From the NCBI GenBank assembly GCA_030374765.1, contig JARGXX010000031.1, positions 248,001 through 312,000 on the forward strand: a DNA stretch of 64,000 nucleotides, written 5' to 3'. Origin of the DNA: Agarophyton chilense (lineage: Eukaryota; Rhodophyta; Florideophyceae; Gracilariales; Gracilariaceae). The notes under the pieces are model-generated. The model was not told the origin of the DNA, did not search any database, and saw nothing but the letters and a program-made list of their open reading frames with translations. The first letter of the stretch is position 1; each line of letters starts with the position of its first letter. Position numbers and translations under genes: made by a program. Positions 20,059-31,500 of this stretch are shown one piece after another.

Positions 20059-22011
20059 GTGAGCCGGCGGCGCCCCCTTTGGCGTGGTCCGCAGAGCCGC
20101 GTCGAAGAATGGCGTCGTCTGGGTTGCTCGGAGTTCGTCTTCCGAGCAGTCCAATACGGAATCTACGAATCTCCTTCAGAACCATTCAAAGGGAATGGAG
20201 TAGAGCTCGCAGACATTCCGCAGACTATGGAGGACAAAGCCTTTGCTTCTGTGGATCTCTCAGAAGGCTGCGCAAACGGAATATACCACGAGGTATCACA
20301 TGCGCATGCAATGAAGGCAAAAGAAAATGGAGCGGTAATATCCTCAGCCTTCACCGTATGGCAGGACAGTTCTGGCGGAAAGAAAGGGAGGTTTGTAGTA
20401 AACCTCTCAGTGCAGTCAAAGCACTGGGTGAAGGGTACAGTCCGGATGGAATCCTTGGCGGAGTTTGCGATGCAGATACAGCAAGGGGACCATTTCATTT
20501 CTTTCGATTTGCAGAAGGGATACCGGCATTTTCGGCTCCACCCAGACATGAGAGACTGGTTCATCTTCCGGTACAATGGGAAGTATTATCAATGCGTCGC
20601 CCTCCCGTTCGGGTGGGGAAGATCTCCTCTTTGGATCACACAGTTAACGGTGCCGTTCATACGCTGCTTACGGGGACATGGATTCAGGGTGTTAGCCTAC
20701 CTCGACGACTTTCTGGTTGCTCCTTTGGTCTTCGGAACCGTTTCAACCAGGGATCATTGCACCCGAGCGAAAAAGATCATCGCCGTCCTCCTCAGGCGAT
20801 TCGGAATACGGCGAAATACATCCAAGGGGTGTTGGTAGGGAGCCACGAAGTTAGAACATCTAGGGGTACTCATCGACACTGTAGAAATGAAGTTCCTCGT
20901 AGCACCGCACAAGTTGGAAAAGGTGCAGAGCTTGGCCAAAGCTATCCTAAAGGATGTCCGTTTCGGGAGGAGATGGGTCAGCAAGCGAAAGGTCGAGCAC
21001 CTTTGCGGTGTCTGTGTCGCGCTCTCCTTGGCTATGCCATGGGCCAGGTTCTATACCAGGGCGCTTTATTGGGACATTTCGCGAAAGAGGGAGCACGACG
21101 TTCGGGGTCGGGTTCGCCTAAGCCACCAGAGTATTCGGGATCTCCGACGATGGAAGCAACTCAGTGCTCAAGAGTTGGGAGGAAGACCAATGGTGCCGCC
21201 TACTCCATCCGCAGCGTTGCACACCGACGCCGCGGACGTGGGCTATGGAGGAACTTTCAACGCCCGGAACCTCGAGCCAGGCGTGGACAGTTGCTGGAAA
21301 GCCCAAGGAATATGGAATTGGCAAGATCGAGCGCAGTCAATAAGCTATCGCGAGCTCAAGACCATACGCATGGTACTCACCGGGAAGCTGAAGCAGAAAA
21401 TTCTGAGCGAGCAACACCAGGACTTACTACTGCATGTGGAAAACCAGGCCGTCGTTCATATCACCAACTCATTTGTTTCGGCTTCCCGTCCCATGATGAA
21501 AGAGCTACGAAAGCTAAAACTGGTTCTGGACGCTCTTGGTGTCCGTCTTCGCACGGAGTGGATCCCATCAGTCGCAAACAAATTTGCAGACGCTCTATCG
21601 CGACGCTTCTACCGAGGCGACTTGCAGATCAAGCGGCAGCTCAGGCGTTCCGTCGCGGCTGGTATGAAAGCCCCTCGGGATGCATTTCCATACCGCCCAC
21701 TGGGCGAGCATCCTCAGTTTCTTCGCCGTCAGGCATACGCAGAGCTCGCCTCGAAGTGGGACAAAGAGCAGGCTCGTCTGTTGTGCCCTCCGGTGAGCTT
21801 GATTTCCGCGACACTTCACAAATTGCGGGTAACGAAAGCCCCGTCGATGCTTCTGATACCATTCTGGCCTCGGCAGGGATGGTGTCAGGACGCTTTGCGG
21901 ATGGCATCACGGGTCAAAGAGCTGCGAGCCCCAGCGCACACAATGTGGGCCGGTTACAGGAAGTTGAATCCCGCATGGAGCCTACTATTGCTCGAGATCA
22001 ACTTCGAGTGA
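20059..22011 (+). pseudogene. Reverse transcriptase-RNase H of tyrosine-recombinase element, one TAG
   Basis: A single frame of about 650 codons is interrupted by TAG at 20836-20838 (TGG TAG GGA). RT motifs: ISFDLQKGYRHFRL (palm Asp), LPFGWGRSP, and LAYLDDFLVA (YLDD at 20698-20709). After the stop comes KLEHLGVLIDT, then a DIRS-type RNase H with LHTDAADVGYGG, SYRELKTIRMVL, LHVENQAVVHI (Glu where Asp is common) and KFADALSRR. The first codon shown is GTG; no ATG is placed upstream, so translation may depend on the overlapping gag frame. The sequence is otherwise well preserved, which suggests a recent single nonsense change or readthrough. Confidence 0.8.
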
Positions 22012-23066
22012 CTAACCGATCCGGCAGAAGAATGGAGTTGGCCAATGCAGCGATGTCGCGCCTAGGGTCACTGCCACCCAGCTCAGGTATTCTGCGCTCG
22101 GCCGCCCTGCTCTCCGTCTACGCTTGGAGTGGCCGTACTGCTGCAAGCCGCAGCTCCCAGTGGCGAGCATGGATAGAGTTCTGCACCGTAGAGCAAAGGT
22201 CTATACTTCCGGTAACCGAAGCGCATTTCATTGCGTTTGTCGGATGGCTGACGGCGGAGCGCGAGGCTGGGCGAAGAAGCGTTAGCAGCAAGTCCCTTCC
22301 CCAGTATTTCAGTGTGGTGCGGCAGATGCAAGTAACCTTAACCGGCACACCGGTTCCTCCTTACCCATTTCTTTCGCATGTACTTCGGGCTTACCAACGG
22401 TGGGAAGAGAAGGAGTTTCCTCAGTCTACTGTTCGGTGTGGTGTGCCGGCGGAAGTGGTTCAAAGGATATGGGGACTCGGCATGGCGACGAACGCAACTG
22501 CAACTTTGCGAGATTGCGCAATGGTTGTATTTGCGTATTGTTTCAACGGGTTACGCGACAGCTCGGTAACGTCCCTGTTGACGCAAAACGTCGAGATCAC
22601 GCAGACAGAAGTGCTCGCTCGGTTGATTACTCTGAAGGGCAAGCCTGCCAGTCGTGCGCCGCTAATGCGATATTGGCGAGTGTCTGAAGCTCCATCGCCG
22701 ATCGATCTATGGCAGCGATCTGCAGTTGCACGTGGGAGGCACGACTGCTTCTTCGGACTTGACGGCGAGCGAACGTCATTAGCCGAGCAAACCACGACTC
22801 GAGCTTTGTTGCGCTGCCTCGCAGTGTTAAGGATCGAACCACCCGAGGGTGGAAAGTATACATCGCATTCGCTCCGCATTGGGGCGCAAACGGAACAGGT
22901 TTTGTTAGGATTTCCGCTCGAGGTTCGCTTGTCGCGCTTCGGTTGGGGACCTGGCGCAGGTGTGGAAATGGCAAGTACTTACTTTGACCGTACGATCGCT
23001 TTGTCTCCCGCTTCGTTCTGGGTGTTCGGTCATCCATCGTGCGAGGTTCCCGCTTCCACCGCTTGA
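21975..23066 (+). CDS. Tyrosine recombinase of DIRS/PAT-like retrotransposon
   Basis: ATG 21975 gives 363 aa, overlapping the RNase H end by 37 bp in another frame. The N-terminal SAM-like domain has AWSGRTAASRSSQWRAWIEF. The catalytic domain carries the first Arg in FNGLRDSSVTSLL (codon at 22554), the HSLR pair (His codon 22866, Arg codon 22875), a Trp/Gly segment (RFGWGPG) and the nucleophile Tyr in ASTYFDRT. This R-HxxR-Y set is the tyrosine recombinase signature. In this element class it replaces the DDE integrase and inserts a circular cDNA by strand exchange. The frame is intact. Confidence 0.85.
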   Translation: MEPTIARDQLRVTNRSGRRMELANAAMSRLGSLPPSSGILRSAALLSVYAWSGRTAASRSSQWRAWIEFCTVEQRSILPVTEAHFIAFVGWLTAEREAGRRSVSSKSLPQYFSVVRQMQVTLTGTPVPPYPFLSHVLRAYQRWEEKEFPQSTVRCGVPAEVVQRIWGLGMATNATATLRDCAMVVFAYCFNGLRDSSVTSLLTQNVEITQTEVLARLITLKGKPASRAPLMRYWRVSEAPSPIDLWQRSAVARGRHDCFFGLDGERTSLAEQTTTRALLRCLAVLRIEPPEGGKYTSHSLRIGAQTEQVLLGFPLEVRLSRFGWGPGAGVEMASTYFDRTIALSPASFWVFGHPSCEVPASTA

Positions 23067-23129
23067 TAAGCGGCCGCCTGATCAGTCGGAACAGAAAACG
23101 CTGCGCGATCGTAAGTTGGACGTTTCGTT

Positions 23130-23317
23130 GAGTGTAGACGTCCTCGTTTATGCAAATGAAACGCATTCACATACATAGCGAGGCCGGCCACGTATGTGGC
23201 GTGCGCGACGTGTACGAAAAAAGTCGATCACGTATCTGATGCACCGCGGCCGGCGAGTCTACAAGAGCCAGGCGGGTGCCACGGCGATCTGCCGAGATCA
23301 CTGGCATGCCTCTCTCT
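23130..23317 (+). repeat. Direct repeat A2 of tyrosine-recombinase element
   Basis: Second copy of the 188-bp repeat, starting 63 bp after the recombinase stop. Just before it the sequence reads GTTTCGTTGAGTG. This resembles the joined ends of the element (GTTTC + GTTTCGAGTG), as expected for an internal B1-A2 junction. Confidence 0.88.
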
Positions 23318-23318
23318 C

Positions 23319-23323
23319 CCACC
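23319..23323. repeat. Target site duplication CCACC, left copy
   Basis: Directly before the gypsy 5' LTR and repeated directly after the 3' LTR at 34963-34967. Confidence 0.9.
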
Positions 23324-23886
23324 TGTAGTATAGTGAATCCGAGCGGGTTGTCAGGTAAGAAGGGCGTGGTCAGGACTGAGTGCAAGTGGCCTGGTCGCAC
23401 ACGTGTGCGAAGATGGCACACCGGACGGACATGTACAGTAGATTAACACGTAGCATAGTTGTAGGTAGTTGGCGTCCCCCACCCCGTGGTATTTCCGCCA
23501 CGTTAGTGCAGGCGCCACCACGGACTGTAATGCGGGTTGCAGCTCGGAGGCGCACACTACTTATGCACCTCCGCTCCGCGCCACCCTCCAAACAGTAAAG
23601 GGTAAGCACCACCGTCGTAGTCTAAGTATCGTTTCTAAAGCAGACCTGAAGCGTTACTCCGCACGGGATATCTACAGGTTTACAAGCCGTTCGGACTCTT
23701 CGCGCGTACCTCGATCGCGCCTGACGTTCCCAACCGCCTAGTCTCCCTACGACCGCCCGGTGCTGGCGCTCGTCTCCACGCGTCATCGTTCCCCGACCGG
23801 CCTCGTGTGACACGCACGCCCCGCTTACGGACTCCACACGGATCGCGACTCTAGGAAACTTACACGCCTTTCGGCGCTATCTCACA
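23324..23886 (+). repeat. Gypsy 5' LTR
   Basis: 563 bp, TG...CA ends (starts TGTAGTATAG, ends CTATCTCACA). It is followed after one base by TGGTCTCCCGAC, a candidate primer binding site. Confidence 0.92.
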
Positions 23887-23906
23887 TTGGTCTCCCGACT
23901 TAGAAG
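23887..23906 (+). promoter_or_regulatory. Candidate primer binding site of gypsy element
   Basis: TGGTCTCCCGACTTAG begins one base after the LTR. TGG at this place would pair with a tRNA CCA end; the matching tRNA is not identified. Confidence 0.5.
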
Positions 23907-23981
23907 TGGGATTCGTGTTTACCGAATGGGTTAGATCAGATCTGGAAAAGGAGTCACTCGATTCAGTCCCGTGACGCAAAC

Positions 23982-26237
23982 GTGGATTCGACCGCACGGG
24001 TTGATGTCGAAAAAGAATTGGCTCCGTCCGGCGAGCCACCCCTGCAGACTGCTTCGGGTACCGCTTCAGTTGGCCGCCGCAGCACCCGCAGCACTGCACC
24101 TACCCTGGAATTCCCCCTTGGGAACCCCGAGGTTCTCGTCCGAAAAACCTCGAGGCCACCTGGGCCCTCCGCTTCCTCATCCGCACGGTACGAAAGCCCC
24201 CCAGTGAGTTCGGCCGCTGCGGGGGCTGCCCAGCAGTCCCCCGCTCCGATCGGACAGGACCCTCCGAATAGCCCTCCGCGGACGCTTACAGAACTGTGGA
24301 AGGAACTTGAACCGTATTGGCACTATAAGGTCAAGACCGAGATCGAGTCCCGTGTTCCCGTTCGGGTTGAGCGTTATCTGCACGAGCGCCTACCGGAGTT
24401 GCTCTCCGAAATCATCTCCCCGATGGTGCGCGAGACCGTCGAAGAGGTGCTGCAGCAGTTGACACCGATCGGGTTTGGAAAAGGAAATAAGGAAGACTGA
24501 CCGGCAGTTTACACGGCAACGGCGACGTTGCCACCCCTCCCAAAGTTTTCAATGGGCCGCCCGGACGTAGCCCCAGACAAAGAACCCGAACGGATCCTGG
24601 AACCACATGAAGGGGGACAGCAGAGTGCCCCCATGGTCCCAGCCCGTCCGGTTAATTCACGCCGAGATGATCCGTACGGAGATTCAGACGACTCTTCCTC
24701 TGATGACGTGGGAAGAGGCCGCCGCAAGAAGGGCAGTAGGGCTGATTCCAACTCCGATTCGGATCGCCACCGTCGCGCGCGGAAGAGCCGTCGTCGTAGA
24801 CCGAAAAGACGCTCCTCCGATTCGGACACTGATTCTGACCGCTCGGATAGTTCGGATGCCGTTTCCCGGACTGACAGTGACTCTGATTCAAACCGTTCTG
24901 ATCGCAGAAGGCGCTCCGACCGGTATCGTTCCCGTTGGGAGAAATCTGCACCCAGGCGCATCAAGCCGCTGAACGAACTGTTCACCAAGGTGGTGGACTA
25001 CCGTACGTACCGGCTCAACGACCGTAGTCGGAAGTACAACTCGAAGGTAGCGCGGGGAATCGCGCGCTACCAAAAGAAGTTGAATGTCCAGATGAAGGGA
25101 CATTCCTTCTCCGGAGCTGACGCTATTTCAGTTCTGAACTTCTTGCAGCGGTTTAAAACCGCCTGCAACCACAACGGACTGTCCGAGGGAGGAGCACTCT
25201 GGTGCTTCCAATTCTACCTGACCTGACCGGCTCACGCGTTGATCCAGTCTCGCCTCTTGGGAGAAACGGGCGCCGTTGACGTGCGGCGCAGCGAAATGCT
25301 CCGTACGTACTCGGAAGTCGTCAACTTTCTGTTGACTACGTACGCCACGGATGAAGTCATTGCCGACGCCTACTCGGAGGTTATTCTGTACCACCAGTCC
25401 TCTGGAATGTCCGAAACGGAATACTCTCAGAAACTGTGGACGAAGGCCCTCCGCTGCGGCAATGTCTTTTCCGACCGGAGGTTGAAGTCTATCTTCGTAG
25501 AGGGGTTGCTTCCCGCCATACGGGCGAAGGTGAGAAATCATCTCACGTCTCATCCCCACATCGGATACGACGCACTCGCCCGATACGCCGAGTACTACGG
25601 GGATACCCACCGCTCGGCTAGACGCCAGTCCGTCCGGACCGAGACACCGCCCTGCACGAAGCTGATCACTCCCCGGAGTTCCGCACGGAAAGTCCTGAGC
25701 GTGGGGACCCCAACGGAGTCCTTTGACACCGACTCGGAAGATGGCGAAGCCATTCTCGCCGTTGGACGTGGAAGCTCCACCCCGTCGGTCCCGACAACAC
25801 CGTCGTCGTCGACCTTTTCCAACTCGGGCACATACCGCACGGCACAAGCTATGACCCCAGGTACCGCCCAGACGCCTTCGGTTAGTACGGCACCGCCCGG
25901 TCAGTTGGTGAATCGCACGTGCCGGATCTGTCTCTCGCGAGAGCCCAACTGCTGTCAAATGGTACCTCCGGGCGTCCGGGAAGACTTACTGGCCGCACGG
26001 GAGAGAAACTACCAACTCCGTCGTGAAGAGGGATACTACAACCGTGATGGTACTAATGGCTCCGCTCGGGTCTCTACTGGCGTACGCTCGAGCAACCCTG
26101 CACGGGCTACCCCATTCCGCGCTAGCTCACCCCGGCCGGTTATGCTCATACGGAAAGAGCCCCCGCGAGCTACGAGTGGCGAGCTACCTCCAGCTCAGCC
26201 CATTATGGAACAGGAAAAAGCCGAGGAGAGCGTGTAG
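23982..26237 (+). pseudogene. gag: Gypsy Gag, frame carries two TGA codons
   Basis: One frame of 751 codons holds TGA at 24498-24500 and 25224-25226. The first section is Pro/Ser-rich with a helix-forming end (TELWKELEPYWHYKVK). The second section has a Ser/Asp/Arg-rich stretch, about residues 220-320 (RRRRPKRRSSDSDTDSD), then the capsid-like region FSGADAISVLNFLQRF. The third section is the rest of the capsid domain and a Cys cluster, CRICLSREPNCC, near residue 647 instead of a standard knuckle. The related old element in this window has Gly in LLVGFALEQY where this one has TGA in YLT-TGA-PAHAL. Both stops read TGA CCG. The first codon here is not shown to be ATG in context, so the start is uncertain. 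Confidence 0.78.
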
Positions 26238-26329
26238 AGGCGCACGACTCTCCTAGGCCGGAAAGCCTCACCGAAGCGGATTACACGGGTACGACCTCCG
26301 ACCTGACGGAGCGACGCCCTGTAGACGCT

Positions 26330-29300
26330 TTGGATGAAACCGATCCGGCCGCGCCAGTAATGTTGTTAAACAGTTTGCACTATAAAGTGAATTTCTCCGT
26401 CGGCTTCTCCCGATCGGTAATGTTTCCACTTACAGGTGTACTGGACACTGGCGCGGGTCCGAACTTAATTCACGAGCGGCACCTTCCTCCCCACTGGCGA
26501 GGGCACTTGCAGCCCCGGTCGTTGGATAACATTACGGATGCGTCTCGCAACCGAATGGACATATTGGGGGTCGTACCCCTCCTTGTCCAGCTTGGAGCGC
26601 TGACCGTCCGGGTTCAGTTTATGGTAGCCAGCAATCTCGCTGCCAGCTGCATACTCCGCACGTCTTTCATAGACAAGTACGTTTTGGCGATACTACCTCC
26701 AAAACGAATTGTTGTACTACGCAACTCACCCCCCGTGGCGATTCAATCCGCGTCCGGGCAGAGCTCAACCCCGTCCGGGCAATCTTTGCTACCAGCCCAA
26801 GCTACCGTTCGGGAACCTCCGTCGAACAAGATTCGTGTCGCCCGCCCGGTTTCTATACCACCAATGTCGGAATCTCATGTATTGGTAACCTCCCGGGCCG
26901 CTGGCCTCATGTTTATCCAAGGACATCACCGCTCTGCTCATAAAGAGGAGTTAACCCTCTTGGCTGACGGGGTAATGGAAATCTGACTGGACGTGGCATT
27001 CTACGTTCAGGTAGCTAACTTTTCCGATCGTTCGGTTCGCCTTCACAAAGGCAAAACCATCGGCCTGGCGTTACCCTCCCCCGTCGCATTAATAACACCC
27101 GACTTTCCGTCTCGGAGCGACGAAACTAAGGAGGGGGGCCCCTACGACGCATCTATTTCCGTTTCGGACGTGTCGAAGCCCACCGGACAAGAGCCAACGC
27201 CTGATGCAGAAGACGACTGGATCGCAAAGGTCCAGTTGTCCCCCGAATTCGAATCCGAACGAGAAAGGGTCATTGAGCTCCTCAAACCGTTTCGGGACAT
27301 GTGGAACGGCCATCTGGGCCGTATCGCGGCAGCGAAGCACAGGATCCAACTGGAACCTGGTACAAAGCCGATATACCAGATGCCATACCGTGCGGGTCCG
27401 GCGCGTCGCGAACTCGAACGCACAGAGGTCACCAAGCAGTTGGAGCTCGGTGTAATTGAGCCTTCCTCGGCCGAGTGGGCCAGTCCGGTTGTGTTCGCTC
27501 AAAAGAAAGACGGAAGTTTACGCTTCTGTGAGGACTACCGTCGACTAAACGCAGTCATCGTTCGGGATACTTACCCACTACCAAGAATGGACGAATGCAT
27601 CGATTCTCTTGGAGAAGCAAAAATATTCTCCACCCTGGACGCGAACAGCGGCTATTGGCAGACCGAGGTGGATGAAGGCGACCGGGATAAAACAACGTTC
27701 ACGTCTCATATGGGACTGTACAGGTATGTTCGAATGCCGTTCGGTTTGAAGAACGCCCCCGCCACATTTCAACGGGCCTTGGACATCATACTGTCCCGCG
27801 TCAAGTGGCAATACGCGTTGGTCTATCTGGATGACGTTATAATCTACTCCCACACGGTTTCAGAGCATTTCGACCATGTTCGGACCATTCTTTCATCACT
27901 CCGATCGGCCGGTATCACTCTCCGTTTGGATAAGTGTCAATTCTTCAGCGGTACTGTCGACTATTTGGGTCACGTTATCCGCCCGGGCAAGCTGCAGGTC
28001 TCCACAAGGACCCGAGATGCTATCCGAGCGGCTAAATCCCCCACTAACCAAACCGAACTCCGTTCGTTCTTGGGACTGTGCAACGTCTTCCGACGTTTTG
28101 TTAAAAGCTTTGCCCGAATTGCGGCCCCGTTGAAAAGCAAGCTCGAAAAGAACAAACCGTTCAACTTCGAGACCCTGACCGATACGGAGCACGACGCCTT
28201 CGAAGAACTTCGCCAACGGTTAATACGTCCCCCCATTCTGGCTATCCCACGTCAAGATATGCCGTACGTCCTGGATACCGACGCTTGCGATAAGCAAGTC
28301 GGTTGCGTCTTATTACAGAAGCAACCGGACGGTGATTTACTCCCAATCGGATACTGGAGCCGCTCGCTGAATAAGGCTGAGCGGTCATATTCCACAACCG
28401 AACGGGAATGCCTCGCTGTCGTGTGGGCAATACTGCACCTCCGGCCGTATCTCGAGGGCGCCCGCTTCACCCTCCGTACGGACCACCACGCATTGAGGTG
28501 GATACTCAACCTGGCGGACGCTTCCGGACGGCTGGCTCGTTGGCGGCTCCGTCTCATGGAGTATGACTTTGATATAGTCCACCGGCCGGGCATAAAACAC
28601 CAGGCCGCTGACGCGCTGTCGCGAATCCAGACGGACGGAGAACACACCACTCCCCTGGACGAGGAGGTCCCATGCCTACTCCTTGCGGACCGCGCGGAAG
28701 AGAACGACGACCTCGTTGCGGACATCACCGTCGACGGTGAGGTCAAGACAGACGCTGTCCTTGACTGGCACTACGGACAGAACCCGATCGGCTGCCCCGA
28801 GGTCATGGCCATCGTCGAAGAGGAGACGAACGTCCGACCGGTCACTTTGGAAGAGCTCATCAGAGAGCAGGCGGAGGACGAGTACTGCAAATCCGTGCGG
28901 AAGGACGTTGGTAATGGGATTACCCTCTTCGACATCAACCGTTACGGAGTTCTCATCCGTCGCTCCCCGCTGGACGGAGCCCTACAGAAGGTGGTACCCC
29001 GCTCGCTGGTTCCGCGCGTCCTCTATCTTTCGCATTATCCGCGCCTGGAAGGACACCCGGGCGGGACTCGAATGTACAACACTCTCCGAAGGGATTTCTA
29101 CTGGCCGCAGATGGCTAATGATGTTTATCAAACCGCTCGGGATTGCCGCTCGTGCGCCGCAACGCGGGGCACACAAAACCGCTCACAGAAGCGGCTTAAG
29201 CTCTTTCCCGCTGCGGGGCCACTTGAGTTCGTGGCAATGGACATCGTCGGTCCATTTCCGAAGTCAGTCACTGGACATGAGTACATCCTCGTCATCACCG

Positions 29301-30346
29301 ACCGGTTCACAAAGCTCTGCAGAGCAGTTCCGCTACGGTCCACAACCACCCCGGTGGTGGCCCAGACGTTCTTAGAGAATTGGGCTTACCCGTACGGAAT
29401 TCCGAACTATTTGCTCACCGACAACGGACCTCAGTTTGTCTCGAAGTTCTTCGAGGAGATTTGCAGGGCATTAGGTACGAAACACGTCTCAACGACGGCG
29501 TACCACCCTCAGGCGAGTGGACAAGCCGAACGGTTTAATAAGACGTTCGTCCAGCGCCTACGGCACTACGTTGCGGACCACCAGTCTAACTGGCACGCGT
29601 ACGTACAGCCGCTAACGTACGGTTACAACCTTCAGGTACACCGAAGCACGGGCACCACGCCTTTCGATTTGGCCCTGACCCGCGTACCCCCGAACGTCGT
29701 CCTGGACGAACCCAGCTCCGCCACGGACCCAGCAACACCGACGCAGCCAACCCCGGGACAGATGAAGCGCTACACACTCAGGCTTCTCACGGCTACACTC
29801 CAGTCTGCTCGGAACCGCCTCACAAATGCACAACAGCGCTACAAGGCGGACTTCGACAAATCCGTACGGGCAACCCCCACATTTGCGGCCGACGAGGAGG
29901 TCTTCCTTGACCGTCCTACGACAACTCCGACCGGTGGCGTGCTCGACGATCAGGAACGTACCTCACGGAAACTTCTGCCAAAGACCACGGGGCCCTACAA
30001 GGTCATTTCCGCGACGGACAGCACGGTCACGATCAATGTTGACGGGATACCCGATACCGTCAGCATTGACCACGTCACTCGCGCCCCCGCTCGGATACAA
30101 CCCGTCCCGGTTACAACAGAACGCGCCCGTACGGTAACTTTTGATCCGGACGGTCCGTTCGCAGAGGAACCTGTGACGGACACTACCTCGCCCCCTGCTG
30201 GAAATAATCACCGAGCGGAGCTTTCACAACCCGATTCGGCTAACTCTAACTCTACCCAACCGGACAGCATTGGCATTGTCGAGCGGATCCTCGACCATGG
30301 GCTGGCCGACGACCCTCCGCACGGTCTTGTTTATCGCGTACGCTGA
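26330..30346 (+). pseudogene. pol: Gypsy pol: protease, RT, RNase H, integrase; one TGA
   Basis: About 1339 codons with one TGA (26984-26986) between protease and RT. The frame is -1 relative to gag and stays open back through the gag end, so a Gag-Pol shift is plausible. Protease: VLDTGAGPNLI near 26446. RT: SPVVFAQKKDGSLRFCEDYR, LDANSGYWQ, MPFGLKNAPATFQ and the YLDD box (27824-27835). RNase H: LDTDACDKQVG, ERECLAVVWA, LRTDHHAL and ADALSR. Integrase: H2C2 zinc finger (YPRLEGHPGG to CRSCAA) and a D-D-E triad (codons at 29240, 29420, 29528). A GPY/F-like end (TGPYKVISATDSTVTI) follows. All catalytic residues are kept. Confidence 0.9.
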
Positions 30347-31500
30347 TACGGTTGCAGTGCTGCGGAAGACTCTTGGGAACCTCCCAAGAATCTTCCGCAA
30401 CACTTTATTAGCCGATATTGGAAGCGCAAATCCCGAACGGCATGAAACCGTACGCCGGGCGGAGCCGTCGCATCTAGAAGGGGGGGGATACAAGCCGAAC
30501 GATAGGAGGCATTCCAAAATCGGACATGGCCTCCGGCCGAACACTGCAGTTCACCTCCGATCGGCACTCACCAGCGTGGACTCACCTCCGATCGGCACTC
30601 ACCAGCGTGGATTCACCTCCGATCGGCACTCACCAGCGTGTGTTCACCTCCGATCGGCACTCACCAGCGTGTGTTGTGACTCCGTGCGACTCCGTCAGCA
30701 CTGAGGGAATCCCAAAATTGGACATGGCCTCCGGCCGAACATTGGGAATCACCTCCGATCGGTAACCACTAGCGTTTGCTGAACTACCGTGCGGCAAAGG
30801 GAAGAAGGGGGCGATTGTGTGCGACTCCGTCGGCACCGTATCCCCCTGCGACCGGACATGGACATCGACCAACAACCCCCCGACGCCACTACCGTGATAT
30901 ACTCGGTAACTCCGGCACCGCAGCCCGCCTGGAGCCAAGCAACACGCGTACACCGATTACAACACGGCACTCGGTGCCTGCCCGCGCCGGCGGTGCCCGC
31001 GTGCATACCCGCAACAAGCGTATACGCACTGCGCCCCACGCCAAACCGAACGGTTACCTGCAAGGATAATCAAAAGATCCGACGCGGAAATTACCGCCCC
31101 GTATGGTATCAAAAACGCAGAAAAATTTCTTGGCCGATATCTCGGAGACAAAGCCGCCGCAGGCTCCGAAAATGCCCGATTTGGACTCTCCGCACGGCCA
31201 AAAGACTTGTGATTTTTTGAGCAGACGCAAAGGCGCACTACGCGCGTTACTGTATACCGAATCGGATACCGACCTAGCCGGGCATTGCTGTAACGGCAAG
31301 TGCACTCTAAGTCTGCAAACGCAGCGGTCGGAAAAGCACGCGCGTGGCGCACGCGCCTGGCACGCGCCTGGCGCACGCGTGTGGCAACGCGCGCGCAACC
31401 ACCGCAATCTCGCACGCGTCGCTGCACCGTGGCTCGCGCCGTGAAGCATGATGGCGATGCTAGGACATTTTACTCATGTCCAACCGCGAGGCGGACTGAC
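30347..31500. other. Gypsy non-coding region after pol, with repeats
   Basis: About 1.15 kb between the pol stop and the end of the antisense ORF. It holds a 4-copy tandem repeat (30550-30673) and two diverged copies of a block with TGGACATGGCCTCCGGCCGA (near 30523 and 30720). A CACGCG-rich low-complexity run lies at about 31335-31420. Short sense frames have no recognisable content. Confidence 0.6.
30550..30673 (+). repeat. 31-bp tandem repeat, four copies
   Basis: Four consecutive 31-bp units, each containing CACCTCCGATCGGCACTCAC; copies differ only at the last and first bases. A degenerate fifth unit occurs near 30749. Confidence 0.92.

Noticed and set aside
20028..21960. Long plus frame through the RT-RNase H region
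   Set aside because: Up to about 21960 it is a shadow of the RT-RNase H frame; only the part from 21975 on is a real gene, the tyrosine recombinase.
25128..25958. 276-codon minus frame inside gypsy gag
   Set aside because: Arg/Gly-rich shadow frame in GC-rich DNA; no motif.
26210..26222. Gypsy gag-pol slippery site at GGAAAAAG
   Set aside because: Pol is in the -1 frame and open, but no heptamer here fits X XXY YYZ; the mechanism remains open.
28683..29375. 230-codon plus frame inside gypsy pol
   Set aside because: Ser/Arg-rich shadow of the pol frame; pol has all catalytic motifs in the other frame.
30550..30673. CRISPR array
   Set aside because: Units are directly adjacent with no spacers, and lie in a eukaryotic retrotransposon.
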